NCBI RefSeq assembly: GCF_003070885.1
Contig: NZ_CP028913.1
Span: 2,728,001 to 2,792,000, forward strand
Length of the DNA stretch: 64,000 bases
Direction of reading: 5' to 3'
Source: Agromyces badenianii
Lineage (GTDB): Bacteria; Actinomycetota; Actinomycetes; Actinomycetales; Microbacteriaceae
Shown: positions 1 through 7,220 of the stretch, piece after piece
Position numbering within the stretch: the first letter of the stretch is position 1
Layout: each line of letters begins with the position of its first letter
The notes under the pieces: generated by a model
What the model was told of the DNA's origin: nothing
The model's database searches: none
Seen by the model: only the letters and a program-made list of their open reading frames with translations
Made by a program: the position numbers and the translations under genes

Positions 1-636
1 CCGACGGCGCCCACGCCCCCCGCGGCGGCCGCCACGCTCTCCCCGTCGCGCCTCGCCGAGGGTGCCGAGGTCCTGATCATCGGCGACTCCTTCACCGAGG
101 GGTACGGAATCGCTCCCGGCACCGACTGGGCCCATCTCGTCGCCGACGATCGTGGATGGCAGGCCACGATCGACGGTGTCAGCGGCACCGGGTTCACCCA
201 GGGCCTCGCCGCCGACGGCCGAACGGGGCTCGACTACGCGAATCGGGTTCGCAGGCACGCCGAGGCCGGGGGCGCCTACGACCTCGTCATCCTGCAGGGC
301 GGCCTCAACGACCTCCTCGTGCCGGCCGCCACCGAACGGGCCAACGTCGCCGCGACGGTGCAGGCAGCACGCACGGCATGGCCCGATGCCGACGTGATCG
401 TCTTCGGCCCGACCGCTCCATTCGGCGGCGGCGGCAATCGCGACGAGTCCGGTGCGATCCGAGCCACGGCGACGGAGGCCGGCGCCGTCTACATCGACCC
501 CGCGGCCCCGAGCCCCTGGCTCGACCAGGCCAACAGCCCCGACTTCGATCTCGGCGATCGGCTCCACCTGAACGATGCCGGGCAGGCGTACCTCGCGGCG
601 CGGTTCGTCGATGCCGTGCTGGCATCGGTCGAATGA
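1..636 (+). CDS. SGNH/GDSL-family hydrolase, 5' end outside the window
   Basis: C-terminal 211 codons of an SGNH hydrolase; the start lies left of the window. Block I GDSFTEGYG, with the nucleophile Ser near visible residue 30, block III GGLND, and block V DRLHLND, with the catalytic Asp and His close to the C-terminus, are all readable, so the catalytic core looks intact. The first visible residues are Pro/Ala/Thr-rich, like a linker after a signal peptide or membrane anchor, so an exported esterase or acyl-hydrolase acting on cell-wall or surface polymers is plausible. The substrate cannot be told from the sequence. It converges on paaZ with a 9-bp gap. Confidence 0.85.
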   Translation, partial: PTAPTPPAAAATLSPSRLAEGAEVLIIGDSFTEGYGIAPGTDWAHLVADDRGWQATIDGVSGTGFTQGLAADGRTGLDYANRVRRHAEAGGAYDLVILQGGLNDLLVPAATERANVAATVQAARTAWPDADVIVFGPTAPFGGGGNRDESGAIRATATEAGAVYIDPAAPSPWLDQANSPDFDLGDRLHLNDAGQAYLAARFVDAVLASVE

Positions 637-645
637 CCCCGGCGC

Positions 646-2718
646 TCAGGCGGGCGCGAGCTCCTTCGCCACGAGCGTGAGCACGTCGTACGACGCCACG
701 AGCTCGTCGTCCTGGTTGCGCAGCACCGCGTCCCAGCGCACCTCGCCGTACTCGTCGGTCTCGCGCGGCGTGATCTGCTTCGCGGTGAGCTCGACCCGGA
801 TCGAGTCGCCGGGCGACACCGGCGTGACGAAACGCAGGTTCTCGAGGCCCGAGTTCGCGAGCACCGGGCCCGGCGCCGCGTCGACGAAAAGACCCGCAGC
901 CCACGAGACGAGCAGGTACCCGTGCGCGACCCGGCCCGGGAAGAACGGGTTCGCGGATGCCGCATCCTCATCCATGTGCGCGTAGAACGTGTCGCCCGTG
1001 AACGCCGCGAAGGTCTCGATGTCGTCGAGCGTCACGGTGCGCGAACCCGACACGACCTGATCGCCGATGCGCAGTTCGGCGAGCGACTTGCGGAACGGAT
1101 GCACTCCGCCGGGGCGCGCCTCCGACCCGGCGTGCCACACGCCGGTGAGGGCGGTGAGCATCTCGGGCGATCCCTGCACGGCCGTGCGCTGCATGTGGTG
1201 CAGCACCGCACGGATGCCGCCGAGCTCCTCGCCGCCGCCCGCCCGCCCGGGGCCGCCGTGCACGAGGGTCGGCAGCGGTGAGCCGTGGCCCGTCGACGAG
1301 CGCGCGTCGTCGCGATCGAGGAACAGCACGCGGCCGTTGTAGGCCGCGATGCCCGACGCCAGCGCCACGGCGACCTCGGGGTCGTGCGTCGCGACGCTCG
1401 TCACGAGCGATCCGCCGCCACGCGCCACGAGGGCGGCGGCCTCGGCGAGCGAGTCGTAGCCGATGATCGACGACACCGGGCCGAACGCCTCGACCTCGTG
1501 CAGCGCGGGGCTCGCGGCATCCGCGAATCTCAGCAGCATGGGGGCGACGAAGGCGCCATCGGATGCCTCGCCGGTGGCGCCGCCCTGAAGCGTGACGGTC
1601 GGGGCATCCGTCGAGCCGATGACGAGCTCGCCGCCGCCTGCCTCGAGCCGGCCGACCTGGCGCAGCACCTCGTCGCGCTGCGCGAGCGAGGCGAGCGGGC
1701 CCATCGTGACGCCCTCGGCGCGCGGGTCGCCGACGACCACCCGCTCGGCGATGCGGGCCCGCACGGCGGCGATCACGGCCTCGACGGATGCCCCGGGCAC
1801 GATCGCCCGGCGGATCGCCGTGCACTTCTGCCCGGCCTTCGTCGTCATCTCGGCGACGAGCTGCTTCACGTACGCGTCGAACTCGGGGGTGCTCGGCACC
1901 GCGTCGGTGCCGAGCACGCTCGCGTTGATCGAGTCGGTCTCGCTCGTGAACCGTACGCCGCCGGTCTGCACCGAGGCGTGGGCGCGCAGCTTCTCGGCGG
2001 TCGACGCCGAGCCGGTGAAGGCGACGAGGTCGCCGAGCCGCAAGTGGTCGAAGAGCTCGGGCACACTGCCCGAGACGAGCTGCAACGAGCCCGCGGGCAG
2101 CAGCCCCGACTCGACGAGGATGCGCACGAAGGCCTCGGCGAGGTATCCGGTCGGCGTGGCGGGCTTCACGAGCGTCGGAACCCCGGCGAGGAACGCGGGC
2201 GCGAACTTCTCGAGCGATCCCCATACCGGGAAGTTGAAGGCGTTGATCTGCACGGCCACGCCGGGCAGGCGGGTGTAGATATGCCGCCCGAGGAATGAGC
2301 CGTCCTTCGAGAGGTTCTCGACCGCGCCGTCGACGTAGACCTTCGAGTTCGGCATCTCGCGACGCCCCTTCGACGAGTACGTGAAGAGCACGCCGATGCC
2401 GCCGTCGATGTCGACCCACGAGTCCTGCTTCGTCGCGCCGGTGCGCGCCGAGAGCTCGTAGAGCTCGGCCTTCCGCTCGCTCAGCGCGAGCGCCATCTGC
2501 TTCAGCAGCACCGCCCGCTGGTGGAAGGTGAGCTCGCCGAGCGAGGCCTGCCCGACGGTGCGGGCGTACTCGAGCGCGGCGCCGAGGTCGAGCCCCGCGG
2601 TCGAGACGCGGGTGACGAGCTCACCGGTCGAGGCGTCCCGCACCTCCGTCGCGCCCGCCGCCTCGCCATCAGGGGTCCACCACTCGCCGTTCACGTAACT
2701 CGGCAGCATCTCGGTCAT
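646..2718 (-). CDS. paaZ: PaaZ: oxepin-CoA hydrolase / 3-oxo-5,6-dehydrosuberyl-CoA semialdehyde dehydrogenase
   Basis: Bifunctional ring-opening enzyme of phenylacetyl-CoA degradation. The C-terminal hydratase opens oxepin-CoA and the N-terminal domain oxidises the resulting semialdehyde. A 690-residue protein, usual for PaaZ. Residues about 1-520 are an aldehyde dehydrogenase with catalytic Cys near 299 (GQKCTA) and Glu near 260 (FTSETDS). The last 150 residues are a MaoC hot-dog hydratase with the motif TGDTFYAHMDEDAA. The ATG at 2718 is chosen because AAAGGA lies at the right distance. An in-frame GTG at 2733 overlaps the upstream stop but has no better site. Last gene of the paa operon. 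The PaaABCDE epoxidase is not in the window. Confidence 0.93.
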   Translation of the reverse strand: MTEMLPSYVNGEWWTPDGEAAGATEVRDASTGELVTRVSTAGLDLGAALEYARTVGQASLGELTFHQRAVLLKQMALALSERKAELYELSARTGATKQDSWVDIDGGIGVLFTYSSKGRREMPNSKVYVDGAVENLSKDGSFLGRHIYTRLPGVAVQINAFNFPVWGSLEKFAPAFLAGVPTLVKPATPTGYLAEAFVRILVESGLLPAGSLQLVSGSVPELFDHLRLGDLVAFTGSASTAEKLRAHASVQTGGVRFTSETDSINASVLGTDAVPSTPEFDAYVKQLVAEMTTKAGQKCTAIRRAIVPGASVEAVIAAVRARIAERVVVGDPRAEGVTMGPLASLAQRDEVLRQVGRLEAGGGELVIGSTDAPTVTLQGGATGEASDGAFVAPMLLRFADAASPALHEVEAFGPVSSIIGYDSLAEAAALVARGGGSLVTSVATHDPEVAVALASGIAAYNGRVLFLDRDDARSSTGHGSPLPTLVHGGPGRAGGGEELGGIRAVLHHMQRTAVQGSPEMLTALTGVWHAGSEARPGGVHPFRKSLAELRIGDQVVSGSRTVTLDDIETFAAFTGDTFYAHMDEDAASANPFFPGRVAHGYLLVSWAAGLFVDAAPGPVLANSGLENLRFVTPVSPGDSIRVELTAKQITPRETDEYGEVRWDAVLRNQDDELVASYDVLTLVAKELAPA

Positions 2719-2729
2719 CGGTGTTCCTT

Positions 2730-3599
2730 TCACGGGGCATCCCAGAGGTAGAAGCCCTCGCCGGTCTTGCGGCCGAGCTTGCCCTCGGCGACCAGGCGCC
2801 GCAGCAGCGCGGGCGGGGCGAAGCGTTCGCCGAGCGTCGACGAGAGGTACTCGGCGATGCCGAGTCGCACGTCGAGGCCCACGATGTCGGTCAGGCGCAA
2901 CGGCCCGATCGGATGCTTGTAGCCGAGGGTCATCGCCGCGTCGACGTCTTCCGCCGAGGCGACGCCGTCTTCGAGCATGCGGATCGCCTCGAGCCCGAGT
3001 GCGACCCCGAGCCGTGACGAGGCGAAGCCCGGGGCATCCGCGACGACGATCGGCGTCTTGCCGATCGCGTGCACCCAGCCGCGCGCCCGCTCGACGAGCG
3101 GCCCGTCGGTCGCCTCGCCGCGCACGATCTCGACGAGCGTCGAGGCGGGCACGGGGTTGAAGAAGTGCATCCCGAGGAACTGCTCGGGCCGGTCGAGCAG
3201 GGCCGCGAGCTGGTCGATCGAGATCGACGAGGTGTTCGAGGCGAGGGCGGCGCCGGGCGCGAGCACCGACTCGACGCGGGTGAGCGCGTCGATCTTCACT
3301 TCGAGCTGTTCGGGCACGGCCTCGACGACGACGTCGCAGCGGGCGAAGTCCTGCACGTCGGTCGACGTCGCGAAGCGCGAGGCGATGGCCGGCTCGTCGT
3401 CGTCGGCGGTGCCCCTCGCGACGGACGCCGCGATGGACTCGAGCACCCGGCCCGACGCCGCCGACGCGGCATCCGCATCGCGCTCGACGACCGTGACGCG
3501 GGATCCGGCGAGCAGGAAGGCGTGCGCGATGCCGGCGCCCATGCGCCCCCCGCCCAGCACGCCGACATCGGCAGGAGCGCCTGTTGCGGTCTCGTTCAC
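2730..3599 (-). CDS. paaH: 3-hydroxyacyl-CoA dehydrogenase (PaaH-type)
   Basis: NAD-dependent dehydrogenase of 289 residues that oxidises the 3-hydroxyadipyl-CoA intermediate in the beta-oxidation-like end of the phenylacetate pathway. The N-terminal Rossmann motif GGGRMGAG, the catalytic-His segment MHFFNPVPAS and the DAPGFASSRLG stretch that begins the C-terminal domain are present. It starts at a GTG that overlaps the hydratase stop (GTGA), so translation is probably coupled, and its stop is followed 11 bases later by paaZ. A generic 3-hydroxybutyryl-CoA dehydrogenase would look the same; the paa assignment rests on the neighbours. Confidence 0.85.
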   Translation of the reverse strand: MNETATGAPADVGVLGGGRMGAGIAHAFLLAGSRVTVVERDADAASAASGRVLESIAASVARGTADDDEPAIASRFATSTDVQDFARCDVVVEAVPEQLEVKIDALTRVESVLAPGAALASNTSSISIDQLAALLDRPEQFLGMHFFNPVPASTLVEIVRGEATDGPLVERARGWVHAIGKTPIVVADAPGFASSRLGVALGLEAIRMLEDGVASAEDVDAAMTLGYKHPIGPLRLTDIVGLDVRLGIAEYLSSTLGERFAPPALLRRLVAEGKLGRKTGEGFYLWDAP

Positions 3600-4357
3600 T
3601 TCTGCTTCCTCTCGAGGAACTCGGTCATGCGCCGGAACTTCTCGGGGCTCTCGAAGAGCACGGCCTGCTCCTCGAGGTCGACGGCGGGGTGCTCGCCCCG
3701 CTGGGCGCGGAACACGCGCTTCGTCGCGATCGTCGCGGCCCGGTCGTTGCGGGCGATGCGGTCGGCGATGACGTGGGCGGCCGCGAGCAGTTCGTCGGCC
3801 GGATGCAGCTCGCTCACGAGCCCGATCTCGAGCGCCTCGGCGGCGCCGATCGTGCGGCCCGTGAGCAGCAGCTCGATCGCGCGGGCGTCGCCGACGATCT
3901 CCTTCAGCCTCCAGCTCGCGCCGGCCGCGGCGATGATGCCGAGGCCCGTCTCGGGGTTGCCCATCTTCAGCGTGGGCGTCGCGATGCGGATGTCTGCGGC
4001 ATACGCGAGCTCTGCACCGCCGCCGAGCGCGTACCCGTCGAGGGCGGCGATCACGGGCATCGGCAGCAGCGCGAGGCGCACGAACGCGTTCGCGTTGATG
4101 CCCGCGCGCGCGTCATCGGCTCGGCGTTCGCGAAGCTCGGCGATATCGGCGCCCGAGGCGAAGACACCGCCCGCACCGGTGAGGATGAGGGTGCGCGGCA
4201 TCGCTTCGAGCTCGGCGCAGAGCAGGTGGAGCGCATCGATCGTCGCCTGGTCGATCGCGTTGCGCTTGCCCGGCCGATTGAGCGTGGCGACGACCCGGTC
4301 GTCGTGCCGCTCGACGAGGAGCGGTGAGCTCGCGGCATCCGTCGTCGCGCCCATCAT
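3596..4357 (-). CDS. enoyl-CoA hydratase/isomerase (crotonase family; PaaF/PaaG-like)
   Basis: Crotonase-fold protein of 253 residues. The oxyanion-hole segments are visible as ASGADIAEL and GYALGGGAELAYAADIRIA, and the catalytic-Glu region as NPETGLGI. In this operon it should hydrate 2,3-dehydroadipyl-CoA (PaaF role) or isomerise the ring-1,2-epoxide (PaaG role); the sequence alone does not separate the two. The ATG at 4357 is the second base triplet group of a tandem ATGATG and lies inside the first unit of a 41-bp tandem repeat that also supplies its Shine-Dalgarno GGGGAG. The start therefore exists in several upstream copies. It overlaps the next gene by 4 bases. Confidence 0.88.
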   Translation of the reverse strand: MMGATTDAASSPLLVERHDDRVVATLNRPGKRNAIDQATIDALHLLCAELEAMPRTLILTGAGGVFASGADIAELRERRADDARAGINANAFVRLALLPMPVIAALDGYALGGGAELAYAADIRIATPTLKMGNPETGLGIIAAAGASWRLKEIVGDARAIELLLTGRTIGAAEALEIGLVSELHPADELLAAAHVIADRIARNDRAATIATKRVFRAQRGEHPAVDLEEQAVLFESPEKFRRMTEFLERKQK

Positions 4358-4503
4358 CGCGCCTCGCTCCCCGGTCGATCCGTCGTCGCGCCCATCATCG
4401 CGCCTCGCTCCCCGGTCGATCCGTCGTCGCGCTCATCGCACGCGCCCCGCTCCCGGTCGATCCGTCGCCGCGCTCATCGTCGCGCCTCGCTCCCCGGTCG
4501 ATC
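4340..4503 (-). repeat. Four tandem 41-bp units duplicating the hydratase ribosome-binding site and start codon
   Basis: Units at 4340-4380, 4381-4421, 4422-4462 and 4463-4503. The first two are identical; the other two differ at a few positions. Read on the minus strand each unit has a purine-rich GGGGAGCGAGG-like site, an ATG (doubled in units 1 and 2), and a GGCGCGACGACG- or AGCGCGACGACG-like first few codons. Because 41 is not a multiple of three, successive ATGs fall in different frames. The unit nearest the gene supplies the real start at 4357. Confidence 0.9.
4354..4398 (-). other. 14-codon start-site ORF created by repeat unit 2
   Basis: Reads MMGATTDRPGSEAR and ends in a TGA at 4356-4354 that overlaps the hydratase ATG (ATGA). 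It has the same Shine-Dalgarno-like sequence as the real gene. It is probably not a functional peptide, but its stop/start overlap would let a terminating ribosome restart on the hydratase. Seen directly in the sequence; any role is inference. Confidence 0.45.
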
Positions 4504-4634
4504 CGTCGATGTTCGCCCAACAAGGCGAGACGAAGGGCGAAGATCGACGGATCGATGCCTGACGACTGCCCGCACGGTGGCCCGCACGGTCGCCCGAGGC
4601 CCGCAGGCGCGGCCCGACGCGTCGTCGCGCTCAT
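4395..4634 (-). other. 79-codon Arg/Gly-rich ORF linking the thiolase stop to the repeat-borne start
   Basis: Begins at an ATG that overlaps the thiolase stop (ATGA at 4634-4631), has the first codons MSATT like the repeat-borne starts, and ends in a TGA that overlaps the ATG of the next 14-codon ORF. Its sequence (MSATTRRAAPAGLGRP and onward) is low complexity with no family resemblance. The resemblance of its first codons to the hydratase start suggests that the ancestral hydratase began here, directly coupled to the thiolase, before the intervening repeats arose. Confidence 0.4.
4498..4555. other. Long stem-loop between thiolase and hydratase genes
   Basis: Inverted repeat with 21-base arms (4498-4518 and 4535-4555), paired at 20 of 21 positions, the exception being the two G bases at 4511 and 4542. 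The loop is 16 bases. It overlaps the last bases of the 41-bp repeat array. No T-run follows on either strand, so an RNA-stability or attenuation element, or an interspersed palindromic repeat, fits better than a classical terminator. Confidence 0.75.
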
Positions 4635-5833
4635 TTCACGCGCTCCACGATGAGTGCGCTGCCCTGGCCCACTCCGACGCACATCGTGGCGAGGCCGTAG
4701 CGCGAGTCCTCGCGCTCCATGCGGCCGAGCAGCGTCACCACGAGGCGCGACCCCGACGAGCCGAGCGGATGCCCCAGCGCGATCGCCCCGCCGTCGGCGT
4801 TGACCCGCTCGGGGTCGAGGCCGAGCCGGCGCATCGCGGCGAGCGACTGGGTGGCGAACGCCTCGTTGAGCTCGATCGAGCCGAGATCGGCGATCGACAG
4901 GCCCGAGCGGGCGAGCGCCTTCTCGGTCGCGGGCACCGGGCCGAGGCCCATGATCTCGGGCGCGAGCCCGGCAGAGGCGCCGACGACGACGCGCGCCCGC
5001 GGTGTGAGCCCGTAGCGCTCGACCGCTTCGGCGCTCGCGACCACGATGGCCGAAGCCCCGTCGTTGAGGGCGCTCGAGTTGCCCGCCGTCACGATCGAGC
5101 CACCGGGCACGACGGCGCGCAGGCGCGCGAGCGCCTCGAGGGTCGTCTCCGGCCGCGGACCTTCGTCGACGAGCACCTCGCCGCGCGCCGTCGCCACGCC
5201 GACGATCTCGGCCTCGAACCGGCCCGCCGCGATGGCTGCCTCGGCGCGCCGCTGCGAACGCAGCGCGAAGGCATCGGCCTCTTCGCGCGTGATGCCGTCG
5301 ACCCGCGCGACCTCTTCGGCCGTCTCGGGCATCGAGAAGGTCGCCTTGTCGCGCGAGAGCAGTCTCGGATTCGGGAAGCGCCAGCCGATCGACGTGTCGT
5401 AGGCGGCGCCGGGCTTCGCCCACGGCCGCTCGGGCTTGGCCTGCACCCACGGCGCGCGGGTCATCGATTCGACGCCGCCGGCGATGATGAGGTCGGCGTC
5501 GCCGGCCCGGATCGCCTGCGCCGCCATCGTGATGGCCGACATGCCCGAGGCGCAGAGCCGATTGACCGTGATGCCCGGCACCGAGTCGGGAAGTCCGGCG
5601 AGCAGCACCGACATGCGGCCGACGTTGCGGTTGTCTTCGCCGGCCTGGTTCGCCGCACCGAAGATCACCTCGTCGATCGCGCCGGCCTCGATGGCCGCCC
5701 GCTCGAGGCCGGCCCGGCGCAAGGCCTCCCCGACGACGAGCGACGCGAGGTCATCGGGCCGCACTCCGGCGAGCACGCCGCCGTAGCGGCCGACCGGCGT
5801 ACGCACTCCGCCGACGAGGTAGGCCTCCGCCAT
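4631..5833 (-). CDS. paaJ: acetyl-CoA acyltransferase / 3-oxoadipyl-CoA thiolase
   Basis: Thiolase of 400 residues, normal length. The acyl-accepting Cys is in NRLCASGMSA near residue 90, the C-terminal catalytic His is in GHPLGSSGSR and the second Cys in MCVGVGQGSALIVERV. In the phenylacetate pathway it would cleave 3-oxoadipyl-CoA and the dehydrosuberyl homologue to acetyl-CoA plus succinyl-CoA. First gene of the operon. Its ATG is preceded by AGGAG at good spacing, and a promoter/operator region lies just upstream. PcaF of the beta-ketoadipate pathway is an alternative name; the adjoining paaH and paaZ favour paaJ. Confidence 0.88.
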   Translation of the reverse strand: MAEAYLVGGVRTPVGRYGGVLAGVRPDDLASLVVGEALRRAGLERAAIEAGAIDEVIFGAANQAGEDNRNVGRMSVLLAGLPDSVPGITVNRLCASGMSAITMAAQAIRAGDADLIIAGGVESMTRAPWVQAKPERPWAKPGAAYDTSIGWRFPNPRLLSRDKATFSMPETAEEVARVDGITREEADAFALRSQRRAEAAIAAGRFEAEIVGVATARGEVLVDEGPRPETTLEALARLRAVVPGGSIVTAGNSSALNDGASAIVVASAEAVERYGLTPRARVVVGASAGLAPEIMGLGPVPATEKALARSGLSIADLGSIELNEAFATQSLAAMRRLGLDPERVNADGGAIALGHPLGSSGSRLVVTLLGRMEREDSRYGLATMCVGVGQGSALIVERVK

Positions 5834-5920
5834 GGTTCACTCCTGACCGCACTGTCCGTGGAACGCTGCACCCAGCGTAGGCAGGTGCGCGGTATTCGAC
5901 CGGTCCCGAATTCCCGACCG

Positions 5921-5941
5921 ACCGTTCAGAAGGTAATTATG
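5921..5941 (-). promoter_or_regulatory. Candidate paa promoter with overlapping imperfect palindrome
   Basis: On the minus strand a CATAAT -10-like hexamer (5941-5936) is followed by the imperfect palindrome ACCGTTCAGAAGGT (plus-strand 5921-5934). The half-sites resemble the ACCG...CGGT operator that I recall for TetR-type PaaR in corynebacteria. No paaR gene is in the window. The only other AT-rich stretch in the 178-bp gap is the same segment. Confidence 0.35.
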
Positions 5942-6011
5942 GCAAATGGATGCCTCGGGCGCCACCCGACTCACTCTGCCCGCGCCGATCGTGGGTGCGC
6001 TGCGCTGTAGG

Positions 6012-7112
6012 TCAGCGGATTTGCGCGAGGATCGCCTCGGCGACCGCCGTCGCCCCGTCGTGGCTCGTGACCTCGTACACCGAGTCACCGACCCTCATCA
6101 GCACCGGCGAGGACGGGCCGTCGGTCACCAGCGCAACGATCGCGGCGTCGGCACCGCTCGCACCTGCGACGGCCGAGAGATCGAGCGGTGCGAACGCCGT
6201 CGAGACGTCGTACTGCCCCAATAGGTCGAAGAAGACACCAGCGCCGTGGACGACCGAGATGCGCGGCCCGCGTTGACTGTCGGTGAGGTAGTCGCACGAG
6301 TACGACCGAGACGCGCCCGCGACCGCCTCTTCGAACGACTGCGGAGCGCGCGTCGTCGGGTCGTCGACCTCGGCCTCGGTGAACGTCGTGTCGAGCGCCA
6401 TACCGATGGCTTGCGGGTCGAGGCCGCCGTTGCAGACGGCGTCTCCCTGTCTCTGCGACGCGGCGGCCGGCCACGCGAGTTGCGCGGGCGTCGCCTCCTC
6501 CACCGCGCCGAACACCGACTCGGCCACGGTTCCCAGCCTGGCGAGGACCTCTTCGGGCGGAAGGCCGTCGTAGCGCGTGCCCGTCGTGCCGAGACCGGGT
6601 GCGCTCAGGCGCATGGCGACCCATGCGTCTCCGACGGGTGCCGTGAGTTGCCAGCCCGACTCACCGACCGTTGTCGATACCTTGATGCCGCTGATGTCCA
6701 GCGTGTCGTCGGAGGGTGCGTCACCGGCCCACGCCGGTTGCCACTGCTCAGCTGCATCCGGCAGCACCTCGACGGTGAGGTACGCAACGTCGGCGCCACG
6801 GGCGTAGATCGTGGTCGGCGCCTCGCCAACGCGCCAGGAACAACCGAGGCCACCCGCCGCGGCGATTTCCACGGCGTCGAACGCATCGGTCGGCCGGATC
6901 GCCCGCACCGGCTCGGGCGCGATGGCGTCGCTGCCGGTCATCGCGGCCGCGAGGTGCGCACCCGACACGAGATCTCCGCACGTCAACGGTCCTGCGGGAG
7001 CGCCCTTCACCGGCGTCGGCTCGGCGACCGGCGTCGGTGCCGGGTCAGGCGCGGCGCAGCCAATCAGGAGCAGGACGAGGGCGGCGGCCATGCCGACATT
7101 CACGAGGCGCAT
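6012..7112 (-). CDS. Predicted lipoprotein of unknown function
   Basis: A 366-residue protein with a short signal peptide ending in the lipobox LLIGC (Cys near residue 19), then a Pro/Thr-rich tether and a globular body. Cys residues recur in short contexts (LTCGD, GCSWR, VCNGG, SCDYL), roughly evenly spaced, which suggests two related subdomains each held by a disulfide, as in DUF3558-type actinobacterial lipoproteins (resemblance only). The function is not recognised. The ATG lies 6 bases after a TAGGCT -10 hexamer, so the mRNA may be leaderless. It stands alone between the paa operon and the helicase. Confidence 0.8.
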   Translation of the reverse strand: MRLVNVGMAAALVLLLIGCAAPDPAPTPVAEPTPVKGAPAGPLTCGDLVSGAHLAAAMTGSDAIAPEPVRAIRPTDAFDAVEIAAAGGLGCSWRVGEAPTTIYARGADVAYLTVEVLPDAAEQWQPAWAGDAPSDDTLDISGIKVSTTVGESGWQLTAPVGDAWVAMRLSAPGLGTTGTRYDGLPPEEVLARLGTVAESVFGAVEEATPAQLAWPAAASQRQGDAVCNGGLDPQAIGMALDTTFTEAEVDDPTTRAPQSFEEAVAGASRSYSCDYLTDSQRGPRISVVHGAGVFFDLLGQYDVSTAFAPLDLSAVAGASGADAAIVALVTDGPSSPVLMRVGDSVYEVTSHDGATAVAEAILAQIR

Positions 7113-7118
7113 GGCGCG

Positions 7119-7124
7119 AGCCTA
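7119..7124 (-). promoter_or_regulatory. -10 hexamer TAGGCT of the lipoprotein gene
   Basis: TAGGCT followed by exactly 6 bases and then the ATG, placing the predicted transcription start on or beside the start codon (leaderless arrangement). Confidence 0.5.
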
Positions 7125-7168
7125 GTGGGCCGAAGGGGGGTCAGAACTCAGGGATGCCCCGGTGACGA

Positions 7169-7203
7169 CGAAGGCCCGCATCCACACGGGATACGGGCCT
7201 TCG
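7169..7203. terminator. Hairpin downstream of the DEAD-box helicase gene
   Basis: Perfect 10-bp arms (7169-7178 / 7194-7203) with further internal pairing (ATCC with GGAT), 18 bases after the helicase stop. No T-tract follows, as is common for high-GC terminators. Confidence 0.6.
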
Positions 7204-7220
7204 ATCGAGTGGTGCGCGAC

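Noticed and set aside
4340..4503. Tandem 41-bp units considered as a CRISPR array
   Set aside because: Units are contiguous with no spacers and coincide with a translation start; no cas genes nearby.
5950..6276. Short plus-strand open frame over the 3' end of the lipoprotein gene
   Set aside because: No ribosome-binding site or family match; antisense to a gene with a clear lipobox.
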